A DNA stretch of 64,000 bases from Thereva unica (Eukaryota; Arthropoda; Insecta; Diptera; Therevidae): positions 132,582,101 through 132,646,100 of the forward strand of contig OX465283.1 of assembly GCA_949987705.1 (NCBI GenBank), in the 5' to 3' direction. Below are positions 23,400-35,614 of the stretch, in pieces. A program made the position numbers and the translations under genes. The notes below the pieces were generated by a model, which searched no databases, was not told the DNA's origin, and was given only the letters and a program-made list of their open reading frames with translations. Within the stretch, counting starts at the first letter, position 1; each line of letters begins with the position of its first letter.

Positions 23400-24900
23400 G
23401 CAAATTGGTCAATTTGTGGCAATGATGGTGAAATAAAAGCCGTAATTTTACAGTAGCCAAGTTACGGGCATTGCGAATCAACCACAAATGAGCCAATTGT
23501 ATCAACCATAAAACAGAAAATTACTACTTACAGGTGCTGGCTTATTAATTAGGCTCAAACGCCTACGACCGGTGATAAAAATTCATCGGTCCTGGTAATA
23601 TCACCACACTTAAGTCTAAAATATCTTTTTTTGGTTATAAGCAAATGGTGCCATCAGAACCTCCTTAACCGAAGCCCCTAAAGCCCGATTATGGTAAATT
23701 CAATTCTCCGAGGGCGATGCAGCAAGTGGTCTAATTGCTTCTCCATTGCTGCTTATTCCAAATTATATGGGCTTTTAATTAATGTTATGTTGCGTGCAAG
23801 GCATGCTTCCAAAGGTATCGAGGCGCAACTAGCCCTGGGCAGAGCTATAAAAAAGGCTGTTGCCACTGATGCCACTATCCCAGTGGTCACTCTTCAACTG
23901 TAGCAGATTTACCGGGAGCGTAAGTTGTTTTTAATTTCCATTAATTCGACATGTGTCATTTATGCTCCATTAATGCCCGTAAATTTGGCCTAGGGCTGCC
24001 TTATCCGATTTGCTGATGGCCCATAATCCATACCATTGCTAGAAATTACCGCCGAAGGTAGGTTGTTGCTGATTGATCTGACGATCTGACGATGAGCCGA
24101 TTCCTGTTGATTGACTCTCATTGGTGAGGCGTTAAATGCGATTTGGTGGAGATTAAGGTTGATGCTTCAACAGATTCAGTTTAGGAAGTTTCTCTTGACG
24201 CCTTTGCAGTCATAAAAATGGGGTTGGTTGATGGTTGATTAATATTGAAACTCTTGTAGGCATTTCTATTGATGTTGAGTGTTGAAGAATTAACAGTAAA
24301 TGGAGCATTGTACATATGTGAAATGGGATAACTGAATTTTGGGATAATAATCGCATAAAGTTGTGACATGTTAGGCGTTAGTTGAATTAGAATGGTGTAA
24401 ATATGATGTAAGAACATTCTGTGCAAGTAGGTTGAAAGAATTAATCATGCTTTTTAAAATTGTGCAAATATGAATTTCTGAACTGAAAAAATGGCTTAAA
24501 AGTTTGGAAATACCAGCTCACACAGCAACGAAATAAAACATTTAAACTAATTTGCTCTGTATAAAAAAATATGCAACTGAGTGGTTTTATTAACAGTCCT
24601 TGACAACACAGTATTTCCTTCTAGCACAAAATTCGGTGCCATATCAGATCAGTGAAATTGTTTGTTAAAATTATGAACAAATATGAAGATTTTCACATTT
24701 TTCAAAAAGTTAGCTATAATAATCTGAAAGGAGGTGTAACCCAAATAAAAATATTAATCAGGGATGGTTTTCGGTAAAAGTCTTTTGGTATATAACTGAA
24801 AGGTTAAAATTACTTAAAAATTATTTTCTACATTTTCATTAAAACATTTTGTCAAGAAACATTAGGTTACTGTATGATGGATGTGGGTGCGGATACTTTC
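23400..24900. other. Island without repeat signatures
   Basis: No element ends or known protein motifs. The short frames at 23691-23903 and 24181-24426 are unremarkable. It contains ordered patches such as TGTGTCATTTATGCTCCATT that resemble conserved non-coding fly DNA, but conservation cannot be judged from one sequence. Confidence 0.35.
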
Positions 24901-25092
24901 AACTATTCTGATGCATACCATAGAGCAAGTTCAAGTTAGTCGACGCTATTGAAAAAGTTATTTTTCCTCGCGAGGTTATAAGCCCCACGCTAACCTTACT
25001 TTTAAGGGACTAGCCCGATCATATTAGCCTATCCTCTCTCGTTATATAGTTACCAGTGGCTAGCGCTAGGAGGTTATGATTGCACTTCCATT

Positions 25093-25220
25093 TTGCACAT
25101 TTTGCAAGAGCAAGAACAAGAACAAGACTTAGTTATGCCTGCAAGAACAAGAACAAGACAGACTGAACAAGAACAAGACAAGAACAAGACTAGATTAGTC
25201 TTGTCTTGTTCTTGCGTTCG
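25093..25220. repeat. AAGAAC-type simple repeat with inverted half
   Basis: Imperfect repeats of CAAGAACAAGAACAAGAC run from about 25105 to 25190. After a short centre (TAGATTAG near 25192) the complementary strand follows as TCTTGTCTTGTTCTTG. Both strands therefore read as open low-complexity frames (Q/E/T/R-rich on plus, S/C-rich on minus), which should not be taken as proteins. Confidence 0.75.
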
Positions 25221-25689
25221 GTCGGTCTGGGGACCACCAACAATATTGATGAAGAGGGCCCGTGTCGATCGGACCTGGCCAATTTTAAGCAGTCCTTCCT
25301 CTGTCATCTCTGCAGGGCGCTTCTTGGCTACACGTGTTGACTTGATGGACACTCAACCCTGAATTACCATTTATGGAGGATAGGAAAAGCGGAGGACTTA
25401 CTGCAGGCTTTGCGTTAAGGAGGATAAATCTGCCCTTGAAATATTCAGACGTTAGGCAGACTGCTGAACCTGTTCAAGCAGTCTAGGGTACAACTAAGAT
25501 GTATAGGGGTGTAGTAGAATGGGCCAAGTGAGTGTCCATGGTTCTTTTGGACTCTTGAACCTCATTAAAGAAGAAGATCTGATTAATGCAATAATTTGTT
25601 TCGAATTTTCGCAGGCTTAGCGATTGTGAACGGGGGCGGAGCTATAAATAATTTCTACACGTGTTCTCAAAGTGATCACCTTTCTATTT

Positions 25690-25795
25690 TCTAGCAGATC
25701 TAAGCTCAGGAATCACCCTTTGTATTGCCAGTCCGTCATATTTTTGGTCAAATCATGGATGGAACTTGAATGAATGTATAAATTAAGTATGTTAA
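25690..25795 (-). mobile_element. LINE 3' tail copy, short
   Basis: The plus strand TCTAAGCTCAGGAATCACCC and TTTGTATTGCCAGTCCGTCA is the complement of the common LINE 3' UTR (GTACAAAGGGTGACACCTGA at 52.2 kb). Similarity is lost after about 100 bp. Confidence 0.55.
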
Positions 25796-26180
25796 TGTAG
25801 TCAGACAGGCGAAACATCGAAAAAAATTTTTTAACATGTTAGTTACATCAAATAGTATACGAAATGGAAATTTTCTCCCTCTAGCAACCGCTATCGGCCA
25901 TTTTGTGAAAAATCGACCTTTTTGGTCGTACTTTCTAAATACCTATATAATAAAGTGAAAAATAATAAAAAGACTGTTAAATTTTGGTATTTGGTTATAA
26001 CTTCGAATGATGATTTCTTTTAGAATTTTTAGAATTATACTTTATAATGTGAGCAATAACTGGTTAAAAGTTCAAGCCAATGTCTCTAACGCGAGTCCCA
26101 AAAATTGACTTTAAATTTAATAATTGATTAGCCAAGAACTTTTGTACGTCGCATTGTAGCTTTAATTTTCTAAAATGTAG
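25795..26180. repeat. Dispersed repeat shared with 5.95 kb
   Basis: GTCAGACAGG at the left, then GAGCAATAACTGGTTAAAAG, ATTGACTTTAAATTTAATAA and TTTTGTACGTCGCATTG, parallel the sequence at about 5970-6130 in the same orientation. Coding capacity and ends were not identified. Confidence 0.55.
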
Positions 26181-26949
26181 CCGTGTTTATGTACTTTATG
26201 CCGGTCTATTTTTATTCCACTGTATTTTTGTATGTGGTCTCATCACACCTCATAGAATATAGGCTTTCTGGGAACATTTGTATTAAGTATCCAATATTTC
26301 GTTTGCAATTGTAATTTTGTGTACCAAACAAAAGCGTTATGGTACAAGGGCTTTCTTTCTCCAACTGATGTGCATAACGTTGAAAGACACCTATCATTTT
26401 CATCATTTGTAATGTAATTTAACTCTTTATTATCATTTACATACCTCATATTTGATTGTTATAGGGAATAGTTGAATTAAGCGTAAAGAACAAGTCCGTT
26501 TTGGTTTGGTTTCAGTCATATTGATTTTTTTAGGATGATGGGCTCCAGACTTTTTCAGGTTACCTCCTAACTCAATTAAGTAATCCGTGTCCACCCTGAT
26601 GAAGGCGCTCTTTCTACAGGTAAGTGGTGATGCATGCAAATAGGTGGTACCCTATGGTTTTCCCACGCCGCGACCTCCCGACGCCCCCAGGGCACTCGGA
26701 CAGAGATCGGTCTCATTTCGGATTGTCCATTTTTTAAATTTGTAGGTTGTTGTATGGGAATCTGATGTTGGCCTCCCAACCTGAGGTGCACAGTACAGTA
26801 GGACACGATTATAAAATGAGTTCGTAAGAAGTGCTTTTCAGACGAAGTAAAAAACCTTTGCCTCCGAAATGCATATTTATATATTCAACAATCTCGCCGT
26901 GCCTCATTTCAAGTAAGGAATGTCTTTCCAGTAGGTATTAACAATCTCA

Positions 26950-27055
26950 CGTAGTAGGTGTAGGACATTATTTTTGAATCGGGACATTTGAAGAAATTGA
27001 CGCTTTAGTATAATTTACCATCTTGTAAGGGGCAAATGTACAACGTCGTGTAATT
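26950..27055. repeat. Dispersed repeat, copy 2
   Basis: Diverged counterpart of 20985-21115: GACATTATTTTTGAATC, then TATAATTTACCATCTTGTAA and GGGGCAAATGTAC. Confidence 0.55.
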
Positions 27056-27279
27056 GCGGCACCCCTGAAAGGTATCTTTCGTGATTCGAGAAAGACCTTT
27101 GATCTGATACCCTCCAGTTATCTATTTTGAATATTTCCCTTCGCGTAGACAGCGGGATGTCTAACGCTGATTGGCTGGCAAGAAACATTGGAAATTCTCC
27201 GTGCATGGGCACACGAAGGTAGGGTGTTACCCAGATTACACATCCCTACGTTTTAATTTAGGATGTTATCGACTCTCAA

Positions 27280-27510
27280 CTGAGGCAAGCGAGGTCCTGT
27301 GCAGTTGAATACTCTGCGCATATCCCAGCCGCGGTACTGCTCATGTGCCCTCCAGACTACCCTTAACCTATTCTATCCTTTTTCTATCCTTTGAGCTAAG
27401 CTTACTACTAGGCATTGTACCATACCGTGAACGACATGATGGGCTGATACTATAGCTGGTGCTTTGACAATTAGCTTAGACAATCCCATAAAAATATAAA
27501 AAAAGGCTTT
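27280..27510 (+). mobile_element. LINE 3' tail copy (shared-tail family)
   Basis: CTTAACCTATTCTATCC, GAGCTAAGCTTACTACTAGG, CATTGTACCATACCGTGAAC and a terminal TAGCTTAGACAATCCCATAA with A-runs match the 52.1-52.29 kb tail. It is 5'-truncated. Confidence 0.72.
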
Positions 27511-27901
27511 TGATAATTTTTAGTATGACATATCTGACCTTAGCCGGCTTTCATTCCTCTTCAATATATCGAGACTCCTGGTTGATAAGGATTCAGAATA
27601 AAATACTCATCTTCAGCGGGATCGCTGCTTTGCTGATCACCTTGTCATCCATTTCTACCTCAGGATTTTGAGCCTGGAGACACTGTCAGCTTTCCGGTGT
27701 TCACATTTTCTTAAGGCAACCAGATGCGGGCTCTACGTCTCTTCGGGATATCCGCAGCTGGGACTCTTCCCTTCCAATGCGTCACAGATCTTACATATTC
27801 GACCCCAAGAAGGCCTTTGAGGCCTGGTCTTCACAGGTTTCGGGGATAATGCGTCCCCTAAAAAGTCCTTGCAGTTGATCTATGGCTGCCTGGTTGGGGT
27901 A

Positions 27902-29280
27902 TAGTCCGGGAGCCGACGTAACAATTGGTCAAACATTTGATCATTTTTGGTACTGATGTAAAACGATTAAAAATAATGTTTTGAGAATGAAATGGACGGT
28001 CAGCTGGCCAAATTGGTGGCGGAAGGAACAGCAAAGGGGGGGAAACTTGTTAAAAAAAACTAAAAAAAAAAACATATGATCATTATTTATTTTATATTGT
28101 AGTCAAAGATTATCGATAAAAGTATTAGGAAAAAACAGTCAGCTGGGCTAACTGCGGGTATTTCGTCGTCAGCTGATCGCTCAAACGCGTAAAAAAAAAA
28201 TTTTTTTTAAAACATTTGATCATTTACAAAATTTTTCATTATGTTACTTTGATCATTCTAATGTTCAAAAATCGCAATCAGCTGCCCCTTTGTTAAGGAA
28301 TTAACCGTCAGCTGGTCGCCGAAAGGTCAAATTGCCGTTTGCATTTTCCGAGGCGCGCTTGGCGTTTAAAGCTTAAGCTGACGGGGTTTCTACTCACAAA
28401 CGGTCAGCTCATCCTGTTTTTTCTCAATTTTATAAAAATTTTTAAAAAACTGTTTTACTTATAGACCAGTGCAGATACGCTTTTGAAAAGCCAAAAACTA
28501 GAAAAATTCTTAGCAGTATATGGAAGGTGGGAAAATTTAGGATAAATGCTACTTAAACAAGGAAAAATCGAGAGCACCGCAGCAGATGACCGGAAAGGGG
28601 GCGGGGGAGCCAAAATGTGAGTTTTAGGGGGTTAAACGTGTTTTTTTGCGATTTCTGAGAAAAGTAGACCTCCTATCGAAAAACGTTAAATGTAAACGTT
28701 GTAGATAATTAAAACATCTAGAGCTTTTGTTCAAACCATTTTTCGACATAACCTCAAAAAATGGAGAAAAACGTCAAAAACCGAGTTTTTCGTTTATCAT
28801 TTTTATCTTTCACAAAAATGATCCAATTTTAATGAAATTTGAGGAAAATGTAGATTTTCATGTTTCGAAAAGGCCCAATTTTTTTCAAAGCGATTGGCTG
28901 TGTAGTTTTGTTTTTATGACCTTAATTTAAAAAAAAGGCCCCATTTTCAATCAAAAAAGTTGGCGAACGAATTTTTGATTTTGAAAATTTTGAAGACGGG
29001 TTTTTTTTCGTTAAATCCTCTACTTTAAGATGGTGTAAAAAAATGATAGTGTCACAATAGGAAAACATCGAGAAAAATTCGAAAAACCAAAAACATCCTT
29101 TTTCAAATATCGATTTTTCCGTAAACTTCGCTAATTCTTTATCTCTCTTTGACATAAAGCTTTAAGAGTGGCGCAAAAGTGTAAATTTAATGTAATATAT
29201 TATAAGGGAACTTCAGGTAACAGTTTCAGATGGGAAAAAAATTATTTAAACAATTATTTCACCCAACGAAAAAATTACAG
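27902..29280 (+). repeat. Left arm of the foldback element
   Basis: Inverted partner of 30047-31430. Inner similarity fades after ATTTCACCCAA near 29266, where the right arm has about 9 additional bases before continuing with a diverged AAAAA.TACAG. Confidence 0.9.
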
Positions 29281-29390
29281 TTTTAGGCCAAAAAAAATAT
29301 TTCTACGTATTGTGATGGCTTATACATTAAAACTTACTGGTAGAACCCAGCTCTCGACATTCGAGCACCATTTTCTAAGACTATAAGTCT

Positions 29391-30013
29391 TCAATAACAA
29401 AATTTTTCGAGAAGAAATAAAACAAAATTGAAAAATGAAACAAATTTTTTATAGTTGGAAAAAGCAATGCCAAAAAACCAACTTTTATTATTTCCTAATG
29501 TCACATATTGCATTTTATTGTAATACACTCTACTGGCTGCTAAATACAATTGCCCATGAGTAAAGACAATGCCGTGTTTAAATAATTTGTTCGCGTACTC
29601 GACTGCTGTTATGTTGTAAAAGAATTTTTCATACCTCATTTTTTTGGAGAGATTCTGTTGATCATGAAACTCAACACATTTTTCAATCTCTTGAGAATCT
29701 TCAATAAAGTCATCGACTTCGTGAAGGTCCTCAAGCTCATCACAATCTTCATTATTAATAATCTCCTCCGAATCGCTGAGAACATCCATTGGTTGATTTT
29801 CAGAATTTGAACAGTTGTTGGCTCCGGTACAATTGGAACATAAAAGGGAGCATTTTACTCCATGCTTTCGACAGCCACATCTTTTACTATCACAACCAGT
29901 TTCACAGCTGCAGCAGATAGATTTAAGCAAACTTTCAGGAATTAATTTCTTTTCGGTAAATTTAGGTATTATTCCGTTTAAATGGTTTTTCCACCCCCAA
30001 TCTGTAGCTTTCA
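29391..30013 (-). pseudogene. Captured C-terminal CXC-type cysteine-rich coding fragment
   Basis: On the minus strand an open frame runs from just after a stop near 30003 to 29391. The first codons give TDWGWKNHLNGIIPKFTEKK and PESLLKSICCSC, followed by ETGCDSKRCGCRKHGVKC and SLLCSNCTGANNCSN, then an acidic tail (about residues 75-115). The cysteine spacing C.C..GC....C.CRK.G..C...C..C.G..C.N is that of a CXC/TSO1-like zinc-binding segment. I recall it closing many uncharacterised, repeated arthropod and cnidarian proteins after a (D/E)WGW block. There is no ATG before the motif; TTG at 29928-29930 would be the first possible alternative start. This is therefore most likely a captured last exon, not a complete gene. 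Confidence 0.75.
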
Positions 30014-30046
30014 GTTAGTTACTCGCAATGGTACTTCATTTACTGT

Positions 30047-31430
30047 AGTTTTTTCCTTGCTTTCTTGGGTGAAATAATTGTTTAAACAAATTTTTTCACA
30101 TCTGAAACTGTTACCTGAAGTTCCCTTATAATATATTACATTAAATTTACAGTTTTGCGCCACTCTTAAAGCTTTATTTCAAAGAGAGATAAAGAATTAG
30201 CGAAGTTTACGGAAAAATCGATATTTGAAAAAGGATGTTTTTGGTTTTTCGAATTTTTCTCGATGTTTTTCTATTGTGACACTGTCATTTTTTTACACCA
30301 TCTTAAAGTAGAGGATTTAACGAAAAAAAACCCGTCTTCAAAATTTTCAAAATCAAAAATTCGTTCGCCAACTTTTTTGATTGAAAATGGGGCCTTTTTT
30401 TTAAATTAAGGTCATAAAAACAAAACTACACAGCCAATCGCTTTGAAAAAAATTGGGCCTTTTCGAAACATGAAAATCTACATTTTCCTCAAATTTCATT
30501 AAAATTGGATCATTTTTGTGAAAGATAAAAATGATAAACGAAAAACTCGGTTTTTGACGTTTTTCTCCATTTTTTGAGGTTATGTCGAAAAATGGTTTGA
30601 ACAAAAGCTCTAGATGTTTTAATTATCTACAACGTTTACATTTAACGTTTTTCGATAGGAGGTCTACTTTTCTCAGAAATCGCAAAAAAACACGTTTAAC
30701 CCCCTAAAACTCACATTTTGGCTCCCCCGCCCCCTTTCCGGTCATCTGCTGCGGTGCTCTCGATTTTTCCTTGTTTAAGTAGCATTTATCCTAAATTTTC
30801 CCACCTTCCATATACTGCTAAGAATTTTTCTAGTTTTTGGCTTTTCAAAAGCGTATCTGCACTGGTCTATAAGTAAAACAGTTTTTTAAAATTTTTTATA
30901 AAATTGAGAAAAAACAGGATGAGCTGACCGTTTGTGAGTAGAAACCCCGTCAGCTTCAGCTTTAAACGCCAAGCGCGCCTCGGAAAATGCAAACGGCAAT
31001 TTGACCTTTCGGCGACCAGCTGACGGTTAATTCCTTAACAAAGGGGCAGCTGATTGCGATTTTTGAACATTAGAATGATCAAAGTAACATAATGAAAAAT
31101 TTTGTAAATGATCAAATGTTTTAAAAAAAAATTTTTTTTTACGCGTTTGAGCGATCAGCTGACGACGAAATACCCGCAGTTAGCCCAGCTGACTGTTTTT
31201 TCCTAATACTTTTATCGATAATCTTTGACTACAATATAAAATAAATAATGATCATATGTTTTTTTTTTTAGTTTTTTTTATCAAATTTCCCCCCCTTTGC
31301 TGTTCCTTCCGCCACCAATTTGGCCAGCTGACCGTCCATTTCATTCTTAAAACATTATTTTTAATCGTTTTACATCAGTACCAAAATTGATCAAATGTTT
31401 GACTTTTTTGTTACGTCGGCTCCCGGACTA
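30047..31430 (-). repeat. Right arm of the foldback element
   Basis: Near-identical inverse complement of 27902-29280, ending ...GCTCCCGGACTA before GTA. Differences are scattered small indels and substitutions, for example in the T-run near 31260. Confidence 0.9.
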
Positions 31431-31433
31431 GTA

Positions 31434-34400
31434 CACCTGCTGTCACTGTAGGCTCTGAGGGAAACCCTGAGAGACTTCGATCTTTTTAAGGTTCTTATTA
31501 GATCTTTTGTTTAGAAGAGGAAAGATGTGTTTTCTGTGCTTTATTTTGTCCGACTGACGCTTATCTACAAAACCAACCTTCTCATTTTAGGCAATATTGA
31601 CAAGAATTTAAAGAGCTTTTCAGCAATGGCTCTGCATACGGATACCATCGGATCTCGGCTTTCCTGGATTCAGTTTGCCGGCGGACGGGTGTGCTATGGC
31701 TGGCAATCACCGAAATTGTTGGCATCCCAATTACTGTCTCCGGCCTGGTGAATTGCCTCGACGCTGGAAGCAAGAAAGTGGATGCGGAACTAAATCCTTC
31801 CTGGTAGAGCGCACTTATACGTCCCGACTTTGCTGGGCACTCTTTAACCACTAGTGGCCACATCGCCACGTGAAATTGGAAAATGGGGACGAAGGGATGT
31901 ACCTAGCTTCGTCTAGTCTGTTCGCACTAGTTTCTATTATAAATTATATAAAAGTAATAAATAATGTTACTGAACTAAAGCGAAAGGTGTAATTTGTTTT
32001 AACTTGGCGCCTGAAAAGCAGTTTCATCATAACAACGAGTACTAAATAATTTTGATCGATACACAATCATATTTAAAGTGCAAATGAAAAGAATCTTTAT
32101 TATTTCAGTTGCAGAATGTTTTTTAATCAAGTTTCATCCTTCAATTCACTCACGAAGCATAGTTTCTGCTGCTGGTGACCAATATTAAAAAATTATTTCC
32201 AAGTACCAATACCAAAATAAATATTTTATAATGGAAAATAAATTAACAAAATAATAAATTCCCACTTAATTAAAGAAATCACAAGCCCCTTCACAGTAGC
32301 CACCATTGTCTTATGCGTTAACAATTGTAAAATTTACCCAAGTTATCACAAAAACAGAATTTTTTCGCGAATGTTTCTAAAATACCAGAATGTCGCTGCT
32401 ACTGTCAATGCATTCGGTTGCGGTATGCACTAATGAGCGGCTCCACAAAGGAGTATAAGGACACCACAGCCGTAATTCCGCGAGTACCGGTGCCGCTTTA
32501 CAGCATCGGGACCCTGTGACCACTAGTCACTAATTTCGCGTCTCTAGCGACTGGTTCTTGTGTTAACATCGATTACAAGTCTCTCAGATGGACAATTCCC
32601 CACTAGTTAGTGGACGGTGTGATAATGATAGCAAAAATTTCCAGATTTTAATTAGAATACCATGGCCAAGACAAGACGTTGAAGTGCAGATAAGACCGGC
32701 ATCTTGTAACGGTCGTTATTATTTTCTAGTAATTTTTGGTATGGCAGGAGAGAGATTGGCTTATCTATGACGAGGCGGAAAACTGTACAGCATAATTTTT
32801 CCCATGTTCCAGATATTTTGTGATCTTGGGTTTTCTTGGGTTCATTTGGAAATTTCACAACGGTGTCAATTTAAGCAAACTTCGTCACACCAGAATCGCG
32901 AATCTAATCATAAATCATGGAAATTTCATCTTTATTGAAAGTTGCAGAGATTTACGACGTCTCTAAAAGTCAAAAGTGCGGCATTTCGCCTTAAATCATA
33001 TCTTTAGTGTCCATGTCCACTAGCTCACCAACGTTGAATTCGCCACAATCTCGAACCAGATGAAGCTGCGGAAATGCAGCCGCGGGCTGATGTGGTAGTA
33101 AGCAAGACCAAAAGAAAACCCAACAGGGAAGATCTGGCCACGGGTTTCGTAAGAATTAGAGGAACGTGCTTTATGGCTGATTTCATCACTCTATAAATTA
33201 GGGACGACAGTAAGTGAAGGCAGTAAACGTCACATGGGCAGTTGTCTGAGTTGATGAGTTATCAATGCCCTTGGGTATGTTTTGAAAATATGCCTGACAC
33301 TAAACAAGACATGGTCACCTGAGGCAGAGAAGCAGCCACCATTTCGCCGTGATGTGCACAAGTGAGCTACTGTAGCTGGCTATGCTGGAGCTTCCATCCT
33401 CCTTTTCGAATCCTAATCTTAGATACCCTTCCACCTTTCAACACCATTCGGCAATATCCAATGAGATAAGGCATGAATTGCATCTTTCGTGGCTCTGCAT
33501 CTAGAACCATGGATGGGAAGACAATGAAATTCCTCCGACTTCTGCTGCCGTACAATATGCCACGTTTCTGCAATATGCCGTGATACATATGTTGTTGAGC
33601 CAATGACTCCCATTCAGTCATCCGGAAAACTGCAACTACGTGAATTAATTTGAATAAGATTGTCTGCTAATTAGCCTTCTCCTTGTCGGTTCCTCTCGGC
33701 AATCGCTGGGATTTGTCAGCGGTTCGCGTTAACATGAACACAATGGAAAAGAATGGAACAAGCTTCTATTTGATATGCGATTGAAATGGGAATTATTCAG
33801 AAAGAAAGACGTTGCGGGGGATGTGCGATCTTACCCAGATATTTCGCGTTATAGGTCGGATTTGTAAGTTGCTTCTGGAGGGATTTATCAAAATTTAATT
33901 AGTTTTAACAAATGTCACGCTTGCGCTTGCTTTATTTGATTCCTTTTCAGGATATTGAGTCTAGTATTGGTAAATAAGTATTGTATATAGCACCTGATTC
34001 AATCTTAAAAAAATACCAAGGAGCGAATGTCGACCGCGATTTGGGTACTTGATCAGCTGAGATTTTAGGGGTACGTTGAAAAGTGGAACGAATTGAGCTG
34101 AGATGTCCCGAATTGGGTATACGATCACTACCAAGAACAAAATTTGGACGTCCTTGAAATCAAGTTTGACTTTTGCCAATTAGTCATATATTGACTTAAG
34201 AATTGGGCATGAGTTGGCTTTCGGCGCGTTTGGCTGCCGAGGTTGCTTGCTTTGGATCAGAAACGCATACCACTGTATATTTCCTAGGATTTGTTGGAAT
34301 GTTTTTAGCGAAACAAGTCGCATTCTACCTATGGATGAAACTTGGGTCCACCACTGATTCAGACGAAACAATAGTCAAAACAGTGAACTCCATATGGTTG

Positions 34401-34460
34401 AACCGGTACCAAAAATAATGAAGATGGTTGCATCGGTAAGCTTTTTTTATGTGATATTTT
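31434..34460. other. No recognisable gene
   Basis: Plus-strand frames around 31600-31900 and opposing minus frames (31582-31869) look somewhat codon-like but match nothing I recognise. The sequence to the left of the foldback (27520-27901) would join here before the insertion. Regions 32400-33620 contain further short frames on both strands without domains. Confidence 0.35.
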
Positions 34461-34900
34461 ATGCTCAGCTGTAACCTTTTATATTACCAGTCTGTCATAT
34501 CGATATGGTCACTGAGATTTTTTGGGATAGTCATAGAATTATGTTCAACGAAAATATTGCTCTTCTTCTTTGATCCGTTAGCTGGCGGTCCGAGTGGAAC
34601 GTCCCCGCAACGGATACACTGCTGTCGGCGCCGACGGGGCTATATTATATTGCAAAAGATAAAACAATTACGGTGCCATACTAACCATCATTCTTGACAA
34701 CCCTGACAACCCGAGTAAAAATAAAAAAAATGGCCTTACAACGGACGAGCACCGGCCACTGGGCTTTTTAAGGGGGCATATGATGCCTGTAGAATTTTTA
34801 ACTATTTGTGCTGGGAGCACATACGACCTCACCACGGTCAAACTTGACAAAAAGATTGAAACGGCTAAGTACTGAGCTGTACAAATGGCCACGATATAAT
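34461..34900. repeat. Fragmented dispersed repeats
   Basis: Near 34470 the string CTTTTATATTACCAGTCTGTC resembles the complement of the common LINE tail. Near 34728 AATGGCCTTACAACGGACGA followed by GCACCGGCC resembles AAAGGCCTTACAGCGAGCGA...CATCGGCC near 18830. These are two short, diverged pieces of repeats. Confidence 0.4.
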
Positions 34901-35610
34901 ATTTGAGCCAAAAAAAGAATCTGCACCAAATGTATCGATGATGTGTGTTATGAGAACTTGATCATCTTCGTTATGTACAATGGTCCTTCCGATTTATCCT
35001 ACTTAAAAATTATTATCGATGCACATGGGAAACGAGCTCGCCCGAGCTCGTCGGTTTGTTGTACGTGAAGTGTGTGGTGCGTGTTGATTAATATTTTTGT
35101 GGGCAAATTTGTCATTTACCCGCTCGAAGAAAAAAAACAATTGAAAAAAAAAATAAAACTGCAGTGTATTATTAAAAATTTTTAAATGTTCGAATTCGAA
35201 GATATGAGCATGGGATTTCATGATGTTTTTCTCAATAAATATGCGGTGATTTTTGAGTTTTGTTGGAGAGCCACACTTTCCCTAAAATGATTTCTTTTTT
35301 GTGTAGTTAAATTGCGCCAATATAGTTTTACCTGATTAATGGCAGCCAACACAAAATGTATGACGAGTATACTATAGTCATCTGTGTAACGTCATTTTAA
35401 ATCTAATATGACGGTCATCACAAAATGGCGGAAGACATATAACAGGCTAAAAAGTAGAAAATAAAAAATATAGTTTAAAAAAAATAAAAAATATAGTTTA
35501 AATAAAAAAATTAAAAAATACGCTTTTACTTAAAAATGAACTTAAAAGTAAAAAAATAATTTTGATTGTAAAGTTTTTATTGCTCCAGCCAATATATTGG
35601 AACAACCTAC
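34900..35610. other. AT-rich, no recognisable gene
   Basis: Very AT-rich, with A/T tracts around 35440-35540 and a small palindrome CGAGCTCGCCCGAGCTCG near 35035. No element ends or coding sequence were recognised. Confidence 0.45.
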
Positions 35611-35614
35611 TTTT

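Larger units (their letters stand above)
27902..31430. mobile_element. 3.5-kb foldback element with 1.38-kb inverted arms
   Basis: The ends are TAGTCCGGGAGCCGACGTAA on the left and its exact reverse complement on the right, flanked by GTA on both sides (27899-27901 and 31431-31433), a candidate 3-bp target duplication. The arms run 27902 to about 29280 and about 30047 to 31430. Positions pair so that x + y is about 59331 over almost their whole length, with only small indels. For example, a chance 67-residue frame is identical in the two arms (28727-28930 plus, 30401-30604 minus). The outer 450 bp of each arm repeat CAGCTG, mostly as TCAGCTG (28001, 28140, 28170, 28279, 28309 on the left). 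The roughly 770-bp loop carries a cysteine-rich coding fragment. No transposase is present. Confidence 0.9.

Noticed and set aside
25093..25362. Q/E-rich and S/C-rich overlapping proteins
   Set aside because: Complementary low-complexity frames of an AAGAAC-type repeat.
28727..28930. 67-residue protein present twice (also 30401-30604 minus)
   Set aside because: It is duplicated only because it lies in the foldback arms; F/K-rich content from T/A tracts, and no domain.
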